From Microbacterium sp. p3-SID336 (GTDB lineage: Bacteria > Actinomycetota > Actinomycetes > Actinomycetales > Microbacteriaceae), in NCBI RefSeq assembly GCF_025143365.1, contig NZ_JALXPE010000008.1, positions 16,536 to 80,535 on the forward strand: a stretch of DNA of 64,000 nt. Reading direction: 5' to 3'. Position 1 is the stretch's first letter; every line of letters starts with the position of its first letter. Below are positions 16,845 through 25,035 of this stretch, one piece after another. The position numbers and the translations under genes are program-made. The notes below the pieces were generated by a model. That model searched no databases. It saw nothing but the letters and a program-made list of their open reading frames with translations, and was not told the DNA's origin.

Positions 16845-19556
16845 ATGTCGGCTTCTGTCGCGCGCACGCACACACGGATCCCGCGGGTGTCCGCGCACGT
16901 CATCGGGCGTCCTCGGCTGAACGCCGCCCTCGAGACGTCCATCCCGCTCACTCTGCTCCGCGGAGCCTCCGGCGCCGGCAAGACCACCGCCCTCGTGGGC
17001 TGGGCGTTCACGACGCGGTCCCGCGTGGCCTGGCTCACCGCGACCCCCGCCATGCAGGGCAGCCACGGCCTCGCGACCGCCGTGCTGCGCGCGCTGCGCC
17101 CGCACGCCCCCGCCGGCACCGCACCCCCGCACACCCCCGCCGGCGCCGCCCCCGCGCACGCCCCCGCGGGCACCACGGGCATCGAGGACGCGGCCCCCGC
17201 AAGCGACGCGACCGCCGACGGCGCGGCGCCCGGGCACCCCGCGCACGCCCATCCCGCGCCCGAGCCAGACCCCCACCCGCTGCCGGAGGCGGATTCCGCC
17301 CTCGAGCCCCTCGCGTCCGCCCACCTCTGGGCCGACATCTCGGACCTCCTGCACAGCACGGAGGAGCCGCTGGCGCTCGTGCTCGACGACGCCAGCGTCC
17401 TCGACCGGGAAGCCGTCTTCGATCTGTGCCGCACGGTCGCCGCCGCGCCACTCGCCCGTCTGCTCGTGGCCACCAACCGACCCAGCGCGTTCGACAGCGC
17501 CGGGCTCGACCTCGTCATCGACACCGCGATCATCACGCCGGAAGACCTCATGTTCGACCTCGACGAGATCCGCCGCGCACTCGACGTGGACGAGGAGGGC
17601 GCCGCCGCCGTGCAGCGCGCGAGCGGCGGCTTCCCGGCGGTGGTCCGCGCGGTATCCCTGCGGGACGTCGGGCAGGACGGAGCTGCACTGACCGACGCCG
17701 CCTCTGCGGCCATCGAGGACTTCCTGCAGACGCGGATCGAGGCCGGAGCCTTCGACGAGCGGATGCTGCGGGGGCTGATCCGGCTCAGCATCACCGACAC
17801 CGTCGACCACGCCCTCGCGATCGCGCTCACCGGCGACGAGGGCATCGCGGAGGCGCTCGACCAGGCCGAGGCGTTCGGCTTCGGCCGGTGGTCCCCGGGC
17901 GGTCGCCGCACCTTCACCATGGCCCCGCTCGCCAGGACCCTGCTGCTGCGCGAGCTGCGGCGCTCCCGCCGCGCCGAGATCCCGCAGCTGCGCCGCGTCG
18001 CCGTGGAAGGAGCCCTGCGTCGCGGGGCGCCGTTCGAAGGGCTCCGTCTCGCCGTGGAACAGGACGACCTCGCTCTCGCCTCCCACGTCATCATGTCCGG
18101 ATGGAGCCACCTGCTGGACCACCACGGCCGCGCGGTCGTGGCCCTGCTCGGCGACCTGCCCCTCTCCCGCCTGAAGCACGAGCCCCTCGTGGCCATGCTG
18201 CTGGGCATCTGCCTGAACGCCAACCGCCTCCGTCGCCTGCGCGGCTTACAGCTGCTGCGCCTGGCGGTGTCGGCCGCGAACGCCAGACGCACCACGCTCT
18301 CCCCCGCCGAGCGTCTGTTCATCTGGACGGCCGAGAGCGCCGCACTCCGCGTCATCGGCATGCCCGACCGCGCGGGCCAGGTGGCCGCCCGTGCCTTGGC
18401 GCTGTACACCGAGACCCCTGAGGCGAAGTGGCAGCGCTACGCCACGGAGATGCCGCTGCTGTGCACGCACCTCGGGCTCTCGCTGTACTACGGCGGCCGC
18501 AAGGAGCAGGCCGTGCAGCTGTTCGACGAGGCCGCCGCACTCGCCGCCGTCCACGGCAGCGGCAACGCGTTCCACGCCATCAGCCTGCTCAGCGGCATCC
18601 GCGCCCTCGACGGAGACCTGCCGGAGGCGCGGCACCTCGCGGAGCTCATCCGCCAGGGCGACTGGGACCCGGCACTGCTCGACGGCTACCGCGGCACGTT
18701 CTACCGTGTGGCGGAGGCGCTGCTGGCCGTGGAGGCCGGTGACACGAGCGCCGCCGCACGGCACGTCAGGGCGTTCGAGCCGCACCGCGCGACGAGCGAG
18801 CACTGGACGACCATGGCCGCCGTCGAAGCGTGGGTGGCGCTGCATGCGGGGGAGGCGGCCGCCGGGCTCGAACGGCTCGAGTCGTTCGCACGGCTGCGGG
18901 GACGCGAGGCCGCGAGTGCGCACGCACGGCACGCCCTCAGCCGCGCGAGGGTGCTGCTGCACCTGGCTCTCGGCGACGTGAGCGCGGCACGGCACGTGCT
19001 GCAGCGGGACGCGACGACCGACCGGTTCAGCACACTGCTGGAACGCGCCCGCCTGGCCCTGGTCGACGGACGCGCCCCCGAGGCCGCGCGGCTGCTCGCG
19101 CAGTCCCGGCTCCGGCCCGGCACCGCGCGCGAACGCGCCGAGGCCGCTGCCGTGCAGAGCGCCGCGCTGCACCGGGCCTCCCCTGCCGCGGCACAGCGGG
19201 TGAGCGATGCGCTGTCCGCGCAGCTCGCCGACCGCGAGCTGAGCACCCCGCTCGCCCTGCTCGCCGCGGAGGACTTCGCCACGGTCCGCGCGGATCTCGC
19301 CCCCAGCTCCCGCGTCGCGTACCCCCGCAGCGCCGCGCTGCCGTCGTTCGCGACGCGGCCACGGCTGTCCTCGCGCGAGCAGGTGGTGCTGCACGCCCTC
19401 GCCTCCGGCGCCCCGCTCCCTGCGATCGCCGCGGAGCTGCGCGTCTCCCCGAACACTCTCAAGGCGCAGCTGCGCAGCATCTACCGCAAGCTCGAGGTCG
19501 GCAGCCGTGCCGAGGCGCTGGAGCAGGCCGCGCGCCACGGGCTGCTGTCCCCCTGA
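16845..19556 (+). CDS. Large ATP-binding LuxR/MalT-type transcriptional regulator
   Basis: A 903-residue regulator. An N-terminal STAND-type ATPase has Walker A GASGAGKTT near residues 40-48 and a Walker-B-like LALVLDD. A helical, TPR-like middle part (residues ~350-830) follows, then a C-terminal LuxR HTH (LSSREQVVLHALASG to VSPNTLKAQLRSIYRKL). Such proteins are switched by a ligand and ATP. A 27-bp unit repeated three times (17103-17183) encodes HAPAG-type low complexity in the ATPase domain. GGGGAGGG precedes the ATG. It is convergent with the wall-anchored protein gene and may regulate cell-surface functions, but nothing proves that. Confidence 0.87.
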   Translation: MSASVARTHTRIPRVSAHVIGRPRLNAALETSIPLTLLRGASGAGKTTALVGWAFTTRSRVAWLTATPAMQGSHGLATAVLRALRPHAPAGTAPPHTPAGAAPAHAPAGTTGIEDAAPASDATADGAAPGHPAHAHPAPEPDPHPLPEADSALEPLASAHLWADISDLLHSTEEPLALVLDDASVLDREAVFDLCRTVAAAPLARLLVATNRPSAFDSAGLDLVIDTAIITPEDLMFDLDEIRRALDVDEEGAAAVQRASGGFPAVVRAVSLRDVGQDGAALTDAASAAIEDFLQTRIEAGAFDERMLRGLIRLSITDTVDHALAIALTGDEGIAEALDQAEAFGFGRWSPGGRRTFTMAPLARTLLLRELRRSRRAEIPQLRRVAVEGALRRGAPFEGLRLAVEQDDLALASHVIMSGWSHLLDHHGRAVVALLGDLPLSRLKHEPLVAMLLGICLNANRLRRLRGLQLLRLAVSAANARRTTLSPAERLFIWTAESAALRVIGMPDRAGQVAARALALYTETPEAKWQRYATEMPLLCTHLGLSLYYGGRKEQAVQLFDEAAALAAVHGSGNAFHAISLLSGIRALDGDLPEARHLAELIRQGDWDPALLDGYRGTFYRVAEALLAVEAGDTSAAARHVRAFEPHRATSEHWTTMAAVEAWVALHAGEAAAGLERLESFARLRGREAASAHARHALSRARVLLHLALGDVSAARHVLQRDATTDRFSTLLERARLALVDGRAPEAARLLAQSRLRPGTARERAEAAAVQSAALHRASPAAAQRVSDALSAQLADRELSTPLALLAAEDFATVRADLAPSSRVAYPRSAALPSFATRPRLSSREQVVLHALASGAPLPAIAAELRVSPNTLKAQLRSIYRKLEVGSRAEALEQAARHGLLSP

Positions 19557-19562
19557 CGCCCA

Positions 19563-19600
19563 CGGGCCCCGACCGTCACTGGGACGACGGCCGGGGCCCG
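19563..19600. terminator. Bidirectional terminator hairpin between convergent genes
   Basis: 15-nt arms at 19563-19577 and 19586-19600 pair with a single A-C mismatch (CGGGCCCCGACCGTC / GACGGCCGGGGCCCG). It sits between the stops of the LuxR-type gene and the opposing surface-protein gene and would serve both. Confidence 0.75.
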
Positions 19601-19611
19601 CGGGGGTTCGG

Positions 19612-22600
19612 TCAGGCCTGAGCCCTGCGGCGACGCAGGATCAGCAGGGCCGCCCCACCGAGCAGCAGCGCCAGCGCGAGGCCCAGCACCCACGGCGCGA
19701 GCTGCCCGCCCGTGATGGCGAGCGGCGTCAGCACCGGGTTCTCGGTCGTGCTCGCCGGAGGGGTGATGGTCTCGCCACCGGGAGGCGTGGCGGAGGCCAC
19801 CGCGACGTTCCGCAGCGAGGCCCCTGCCGCGTCGGCGTGCACGGTCACCGCGTAGGTGATCGTCACGCTCTCCCCTTCGGCGAGGCTGCCCGTCCACCGG
19901 AGACCCGTGCCCTCGACGACCGGGGCGGCGACAGCGCGCTCCCCGACCGTCGCGGTCATGCTGCCGCGGAGGTCCGCGTGGCGCAGCACTCCGGCCAGGT
20001 CGTCGGTGATGACGACCTCGTCAAGCCCGGTCTCGCCGGTGTTGGTGCCGGTGAGGGTGTAGGTCACGACGCTGCCCGCGGCGACCGCGGTCCCGGTGCC
20101 GGGGTCGGCGGTCTTCGCGAACACGAAGCCCGGAGTGCCGACGCGGTGCTCGGTGGTGGCCGGCGGCGGCGTGAGCTCCGCGCCGCCGGGGGCGGTCGCA
20201 GTGCCGACGGCCAGGTTCGCGACCGTCGCTCCCGCGGCATCGCCGTGCACGGTCACGGAGTACGTGATCGTGACGCGCTGCCCGAGCCCGAGCACGCCCT
20301 GCCAGCTCAGCTCCTCCCCCGACACGACCGGCGTGGACACCGTGCCGTCGGAGAGGGTCGCGGTCGCATCGTCGTTGTACGCGGCGTGGGCGAGCACGCC
20401 GGACAGGTCGTCCGCGATCGTCACGGGGTCGAGCGCGGTCTCGCCCGTGTTCACGCCGGTCACCGTGTAGGTGATGACGCTGCCGGGGTCGACACGGCTG
20501 CCGGTGGCGGGGTCGGCGCTCTTGCTCAGCGCGAAGCCGGGCTCGTTCACCGGGTTCTCCGTGGTCGCCGGCGGGGTCTCGATCGGCGGCACGCCACCGG
20601 GCGGGGTCGCCGACCCGGAGGCCGTGTTCTCCAGCACGGAGCCGCCGGCGTCGGCCGCCACGGTCACCGAGTAGGTGACGGTGACCGTCGCGCCGACCGG
20701 CAGGGCGCCCGTCCACGTCAGTCGGTCGCCCGCGAGAGCCGGAGCATTCGCGGGATCGCCGTCGACGGTCGCCGCGGCGTCGCCGTTGTACGCGGCGTGG
20801 GCGAGCACGCCGGACAGGTCGTCCACGATCTCGACGGGGTCGAGTGCCGTCTCTCCGGTGTTCACGCCGGTCACCGTGTAGGTGAGGACGGCGCCGGGGT
20901 CCACGGCGGTGCCGCTCGACGGGTCCACGCTCTTGGAGAGCGCGAAGCCGGGCTGGTTGACCGGGGTGGTCGTGGTGCCGGGCGGCGGCGTGAGCTCCTC
21001 ACCACCGGGCGGGGTGGCGGTCGCGCGGGCGGCGTTCTCGATCACAGCGCCGGCGGCGTCGGGGCCGACGGTCACGGAGTAGGTGACCGTGACGGTCTGT
21101 CCCACCGCGAGGGCGCCGGTCCAGGTGAGCCGGTCGCCGTCGAGGGCGATCGTGCCCGCCGTCGCCGTGCCGATGGTCGCCACGGCATCCGCGTTGTACG
21201 CGGCGTGCGGCAGCACACCGGACAGGTCGTCCACGATCTCGACCGGGTCGAGCGCCGTCTGGCCGGTGTTCGCGGCGGTGAGGGTGTAGGTGAGGACGGC
21301 GCCGGGGTCGACGGCCGTGCCCGCTGCCGGGTCAACGGTCTTCGCAAAGGCGAAGCCGGGCTCGTTCACCGGGTGCTCGGTGGTCGCCGGCGGGGGCGCG
21401 ATCGGCGTGCCGGGCGTGGTCGGGCTGCCGGGGTCGCTCGGGTCCGTCGGGATCAGCGGGGTCGCCGAGCCGGTCGCCGTGTTGGCGACGGTCTCGCCGC
21501 CCGCGCCGGCGTCGATCGTGACCGAGTAGGTGATCACGACGTCCTGACCCGGCTGCAGCGCACCCGTCCAGCGCAGGGTGCCGTCCGCCACGGTGGCCGT
21601 GCCGCGCGAGGACTGCACGTCGCCGTTGTATGCGGCGTGGGCCAGCACACGGCCGAGGTCGTCGGTGAGGGTCACCGGGTCGAGCACGGTGTCACCGGTG
21701 TTCGTGCCGGTCACGGTGTAGGTGATCACGGCGCCGGGGTCGACGCGCGTGCCCGTGGCCGGGTCGGCCGACTTGGCCACGGTGAACCCGGGCGTCGCGA
21801 CGGGGTGCTCGGTCGTCGCCGGGGGCGGCGTCACGGGCGTGCCCGGCGTGGTCGGGCTGCCCGGGTCGGTGGGGTCGGCCGGGATGAGGGGCGTGCCCTC
21901 GCCCTGGACCGTATTGCGCAGGAGGACCCCGGTGGCGTCGGCCGCCACGGTCACCGAGTAGGTGATCACGACGCGGTCGCCCGGTGCGAGTGCCCCCGTC
22001 CAGGTGAGGGTGCTGCCGGTGAGGTCCACGACGCCGGTCGACGCGGTCACATCGCCGCCGTACTGGGCGTCCGCGAGCACGGCCGAGAGGTCGTCGACGA
22101 TCGTGGCCGGGTCGAGCACCGTGTTGCCGGTGTTCACGCCCGTGATCGTGTAGGCGATGGTGTCGCCCGCGCGGACGGCGGTGCCGGACGCGGGGTCGGC
22201 CGACTTCTCGACCTCGAAGCCCGTGGCGACGACGGGGTGCGCGGTCTCCGCGGTCGGCGGCGTGATCGGCGTTCCGGGCGTGGTCGGGCCGTCCGGGTCG
22301 GTCGGGTCGACGGGCACCCGCGGGGTGGCCTCGCCGTTCACGACGTTGCGCAGCAGCGCCTGCTCCACGTCAGCGTCGACGGTCACGGTGTAGCGGATCG
22401 ACACGGACGCGCCCTTCGGGAGGGTGCCCGTCCAGGTGAGGGTGCCGCCCGAGACCGAGACGGTGCCGCGGTCGGCGGTCGCGTCGTCGTTGTAGGCCGC
22501 GTCGTCGAGCACGCCCGACAGGTCGTCGACGATCTCGGCCGGACGCAGCTCGGTGTCGCCCGTGTTGGTGCCGGTGATCGTGTACTCGATGGTGTCGCCC

Positions 22601-24810
22601 GCGGACACGGCCGTCCCGGAGGCGGGGTCGGCGGTCTTGCTGACGGTGAAGCCGGAGCCGATCACGGGGTGCTGCGTGGTGACGGCGGGCGGCACGATCG
22701 GCTCGCCGGGCACCTGCGGACCGGTGGGGTCGCCGGGGTTCGGCGTGGTCGGCGTCGCGCTGCCGGTCACGGTGTTGCGCAGGACCTCGCCGGAGGTCTC
22801 CGCGTTCACGGCGACGGTGTACGTGACGGTCACGGTCTGGCCGGGCTGCAGGGCGCCGGTCCAGGCGAGGGTGCTGCCGGTCAGGGTGGCGCCGCCCGTG
22901 GTGAGGGCGGTGCCGTCGATCGCGGTCGTGATGGCGCCGGTGGCCGCGGCGTGGGCGAGCACGCCGGAGAGGTCGTCGCTGATCGTGACGGGGTTCAGCG
23001 CGGTGGCGCCGGTGTTCGTGCCGGTGAGGGTGTACGTGATGCTCTGGCGGGGCTCGACGACCGTGCCGGTGGCGGGGTCAGCGGTCTTCGCGAGACGGAA
23101 GCCCGCGACCGGGTGCTCGGTGACGACGGCGGGAGGGACGATCGGGTCGAACCCGCCGGGCGGGGTGCCGGAGGCGGTGACGCTGTTGGCGATGCGCTCC
23201 CCCTCCACGCCGGCGTCGACGATCACCGAGTAGGTGATGGTGAGGACCTGCCCGGGCTCGAGGGCACCGGTCCAGGCGAGGTCGTCGCCGGTGACGGTGG
23301 CGGCGCCGGAGGAGACCGGGTCGCCGTCGATGGCGGTGGCCACGTCGCCCTGGTACCCCGCGAAGGCGAGCACGCCGGACAGGTCGTCGGTCACCGAGAC
23401 CGGGTCGAGGCGGGTGTTGCCGGTGTTCGCGGCCTGCACCGTGTAGCTGATGCGCTGACCGGCGCTCACGGCCGTGCCGGTGGCGGGGTCGGAGGTCTTG
23501 CTCAGCTCGAGCCCCGGCATGAGCCGCAGGTTCGTGAACGTGCAGGTCACGTCGGTGCCGAGCGGACCGGAGGGCTGCGTGACCTGGCCGTCGGCGGTCA
23601 CGGCCACCGGGGTGGTCGAGCCGTCGGGACGCACCTGCACGCAGATCAGCGATTCGTCGTAGCGGGTGGGGTCGGTGGTGCCTGCCGCGGCCTCGGACAG
23701 CCGGAACGTGTCGCCCTGGTTGGTGAACACGGGTCCCGCGTAGTCGGACTGCAGGCCGGGGCGGTCGCCGCGCGTGGTCGCATCGGTCTGCGCCACCTGG
23801 TAGCCCGCGGGCGACTGGATGCGCAGCGCGAACTGGTCGGTCGCGGCCTGGCGTCCGGCCGGCAGATCCTTCTTCAGCGTGAGCGTGTTGGGGAACGTGC
23901 AGCTGGCCATGTCGGTGGGCGAGAAGCCGCCGAGCGACGTGGAGTTGACGGTCTCGCCGCGCGGCAGGTCGACCTCGATGATGCGGTTGCCGCCGCCGGA
24001 GACCGACACGAAGATGTGGCCGAGGTTTCCGAACGCGATGCCGTTGCCCTGCACGCCGGCGCCCATGTCGTGCACCTGCTTGGCGTCGATGGTCGCGGTG
24101 CTGGGCTCCAGCGTCGCGGGGAGGTCGGCGGAATAGATGTAGTTGTCGGCGACGAGCACGAGCTGACCGGAGGCGCTGAAGGCCATGTCGCCGTTGGCGC
24201 CGAACGGGCTGCTGCCGGTGGTCGGGCGGAGGGTGCCGACCTGCACGTAGTCCTGCGGGGCGATGCTCTCGTTCCAGGCGTACAGGTTGATCGCTCCGCC
24301 GATGGTGCCGCTGGCGAAGTAGTACACGCCGGTGACGGGGTGCACGGCGCCGCGCAGCACGGAGGACTCGAGCCGGAACGCGGTGCGGCTGGTGGTGTCG
24401 GTCAGCCGGTCGTGCTTCGCGAGCTGCTTGACCCCGGCGGCGTTGGTGACCGTGTAGGCGTAGCGGCCGTTGGAGGAGAGCCCGAGCGCGTTGTTGGAGT
24501 GGTTCGCGCCGAGGTTGATCGAGCCGAGGGTGCCGCCGTCGCCCGGGGCCCCGCCCTGCTCGTTCACCGCGAACTCGCGCACCTCGGTGGTGCTCTGCAC
24601 GTAGACCGCACCGGGGGTGCAGAGGAAGGGCTCTGCGGCCGCAGCGGGTGCGGCGGTCATCGTGCCGCCGATCACGACCATCGAAGTGGCGACGAGGGCC
24701 GTGCTCACGGCCCCGCCGATCAGTCTCCTCGCGCGGCGGCGCCAGCGGCCGTGCCGCTCCGGCGCCAGGTCTTCGGACGTGTGGTCCCTGCGGGCGACAC
24801 GGAATCCCAT
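19612..24810 (-). CDS. Giant wall-anchored surface protein with nine DUF11-like repeats
   Basis: A protein of about 1,732 residues. The N-terminus is a long signal peptide (basic RRARRLIGG, hydrophobic core, cleavage near AAPAAAAEP around residue 60). Residues ~60-330 look like a beta-propeller-type domain (repeated NGRYAYTV, GHIFVSVSGGGNRI). A prealbumin-like domain follows, then from about residue 432 nine tandem ~139-residue beta-sandwich repeats, each opening with a variant of KSADPATGT and NTGxTxLDPVxxxDDLSGVL and closing with a Pro/Thr-rich linker. It ends with LAITG, a hydrophobic helix and RRRR: an LAxTG sorting signal of the class E sortase type. ATG 24810 has GGGGAG upstream. No sortase is in the window. 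Confidence 0.88.
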   Translation of the reverse strand: MGFRVARRDHTSEDLAPERHGRWRRRARRLIGGAVSTALVATSMVVIGGTMTAAPAAAAEPFLCTPGAVYVQSTTEVREFAVNEQGGAPGDGGTLGSINLGANHSNNALGLSSNGRYAYTVTNAAGVKQLAKHDRLTDTTSRTAFRLESSVLRGAVHPVTGVYYFASGTIGGAINLYAWNESIAPQDYVQVGTLRPTTGSSPFGANGDMAFSASGQLVLVADNYIYSADLPATLEPSTATIDAKQVHDMGAGVQGNGIAFGNLGHIFVSVSGGGNRIIEVDLPRGETVNSTSLGGFSPTDMASCTFPNTLTLKKDLPAGRQAATDQFALRIQSPAGYQVAQTDATTRGDRPGLQSDYAGPVFTNQGDTFRLSEAAAGTTDPTRYDESLICVQVRPDGSTTPVAVTADGQVTQPSGPLGTDVTCTFTNLRLMPGLELSKTSDPATGTAVSAGQRISYTVQAANTGNTRLDPVSVTDDLSGVLAFAGYQGDVATAIDGDPVSSGAATVTGDDLAWTGALEPGQVLTITYSVIVDAGVEGERIANSVTASGTPPGGFDPIVPPAVVTEHPVAGFRLAKTADPATGTVVEPRQSITYTLTGTNTGATALNPVTISDDLSGVLAHAAATGAITTAIDGTALTTGGATLTGSTLAWTGALQPGQTVTVTYTVAVNAETSGEVLRNTVTGSATPTTPNPGDPTGPQVPGEPIVPPAVTTQHPVIGSGFTVSKTADPASGTAVSAGDTIEYTITGTNTGDTELRPAEIVDDLSGVLDDAAYNDDATADRGTVSVSGGTLTWTGTLPKGASVSIRYTVTVDADVEQALLRNVVNGEATPRVPVDPTDPDGPTTPGTPITPPTAETAHPVVATGFEVEKSADPASGTAVRAGDTIAYTITGVNTGNTVLDPATIVDDLSAVLADAQYGGDVTASTGVVDLTGSTLTWTGALAPGDRVVITYSVTVAADATGVLLRNTVQGEGTPLIPADPTDPGSPTTPGTPVTPPPATTEHPVATPGFTVAKSADPATGTRVDPGAVITYTVTGTNTGDTVLDPVTLTDDLGRVLAHAAYNGDVQSSRGTATVADGTLRWTGALQPGQDVVITYSVTIDAGAGGETVANTATGSATPLIPTDPSDPGSPTTPGTPIAPPPATTEHPVNEPGFAFAKTVDPAAGTAVDPGAVLTYTLTAANTGQTALDPVEIVDDLSGVLPHAAYNADAVATIGTATAGTIALDGDRLTWTGALAVGQTVTVTYSVTVGPDAAGAVIENAARATATPPGGEELTPPPGTTTTPVNQPGFALSKSVDPSSGTAVDPGAVLTYTVTGVNTGETALDPVEIVDDLSGVLAHAAYNGDAAATVDGDPANAPALAGDRLTWTGALPVGATVTVTYSVTVAADAGGSVLENTASGSATPPGGVPPIETPPATTENPVNEPGFALSKSADPATGSRVDPGSVITYTVTGVNTGETALDPVTIADDLSGVLAHAAYNDDATATLSDGTVSTPVVSGEELSWQGVLGLGQRVTITYSVTVHGDAAGATVANLAVGTATAPGGAELTPPPATTEHRVGTPGFVFAKTADPGTGTAVAAGSVVTYTLTGTNTGETGLDEVVITDDLAGVLRHADLRGSMTATVGERAVAAPVVEGTGLRWTGSLAEGESVTITYAVTVHADAAGASLRNVAVASATPPGGETITPPASTTENPVLTPLAITGGQLAPWVLGLALALLLGGAALLILRRRRAQA

Positions 24811-25035
24811 GACTGCTCTCCCCATCCATCGCTTCCCCGGTGCGCGAGCGCGCACACGGAAGCCCCCGCCCCCTCAGGCGACCGCCGAGCACCACCGGGC
24901 ATGGCGAACTCGGTCCGGGCCTCCGCCAGCCTGGCCGCGGCTCGGGCGGGCCCCTCGCCGATCGGCGAGAATTCACCCCGCCCTTTCACCCCACCCGGCG
25001 GGGGCCGCGGCGTCTGCCGCAGCGCCCCGCCGCGT

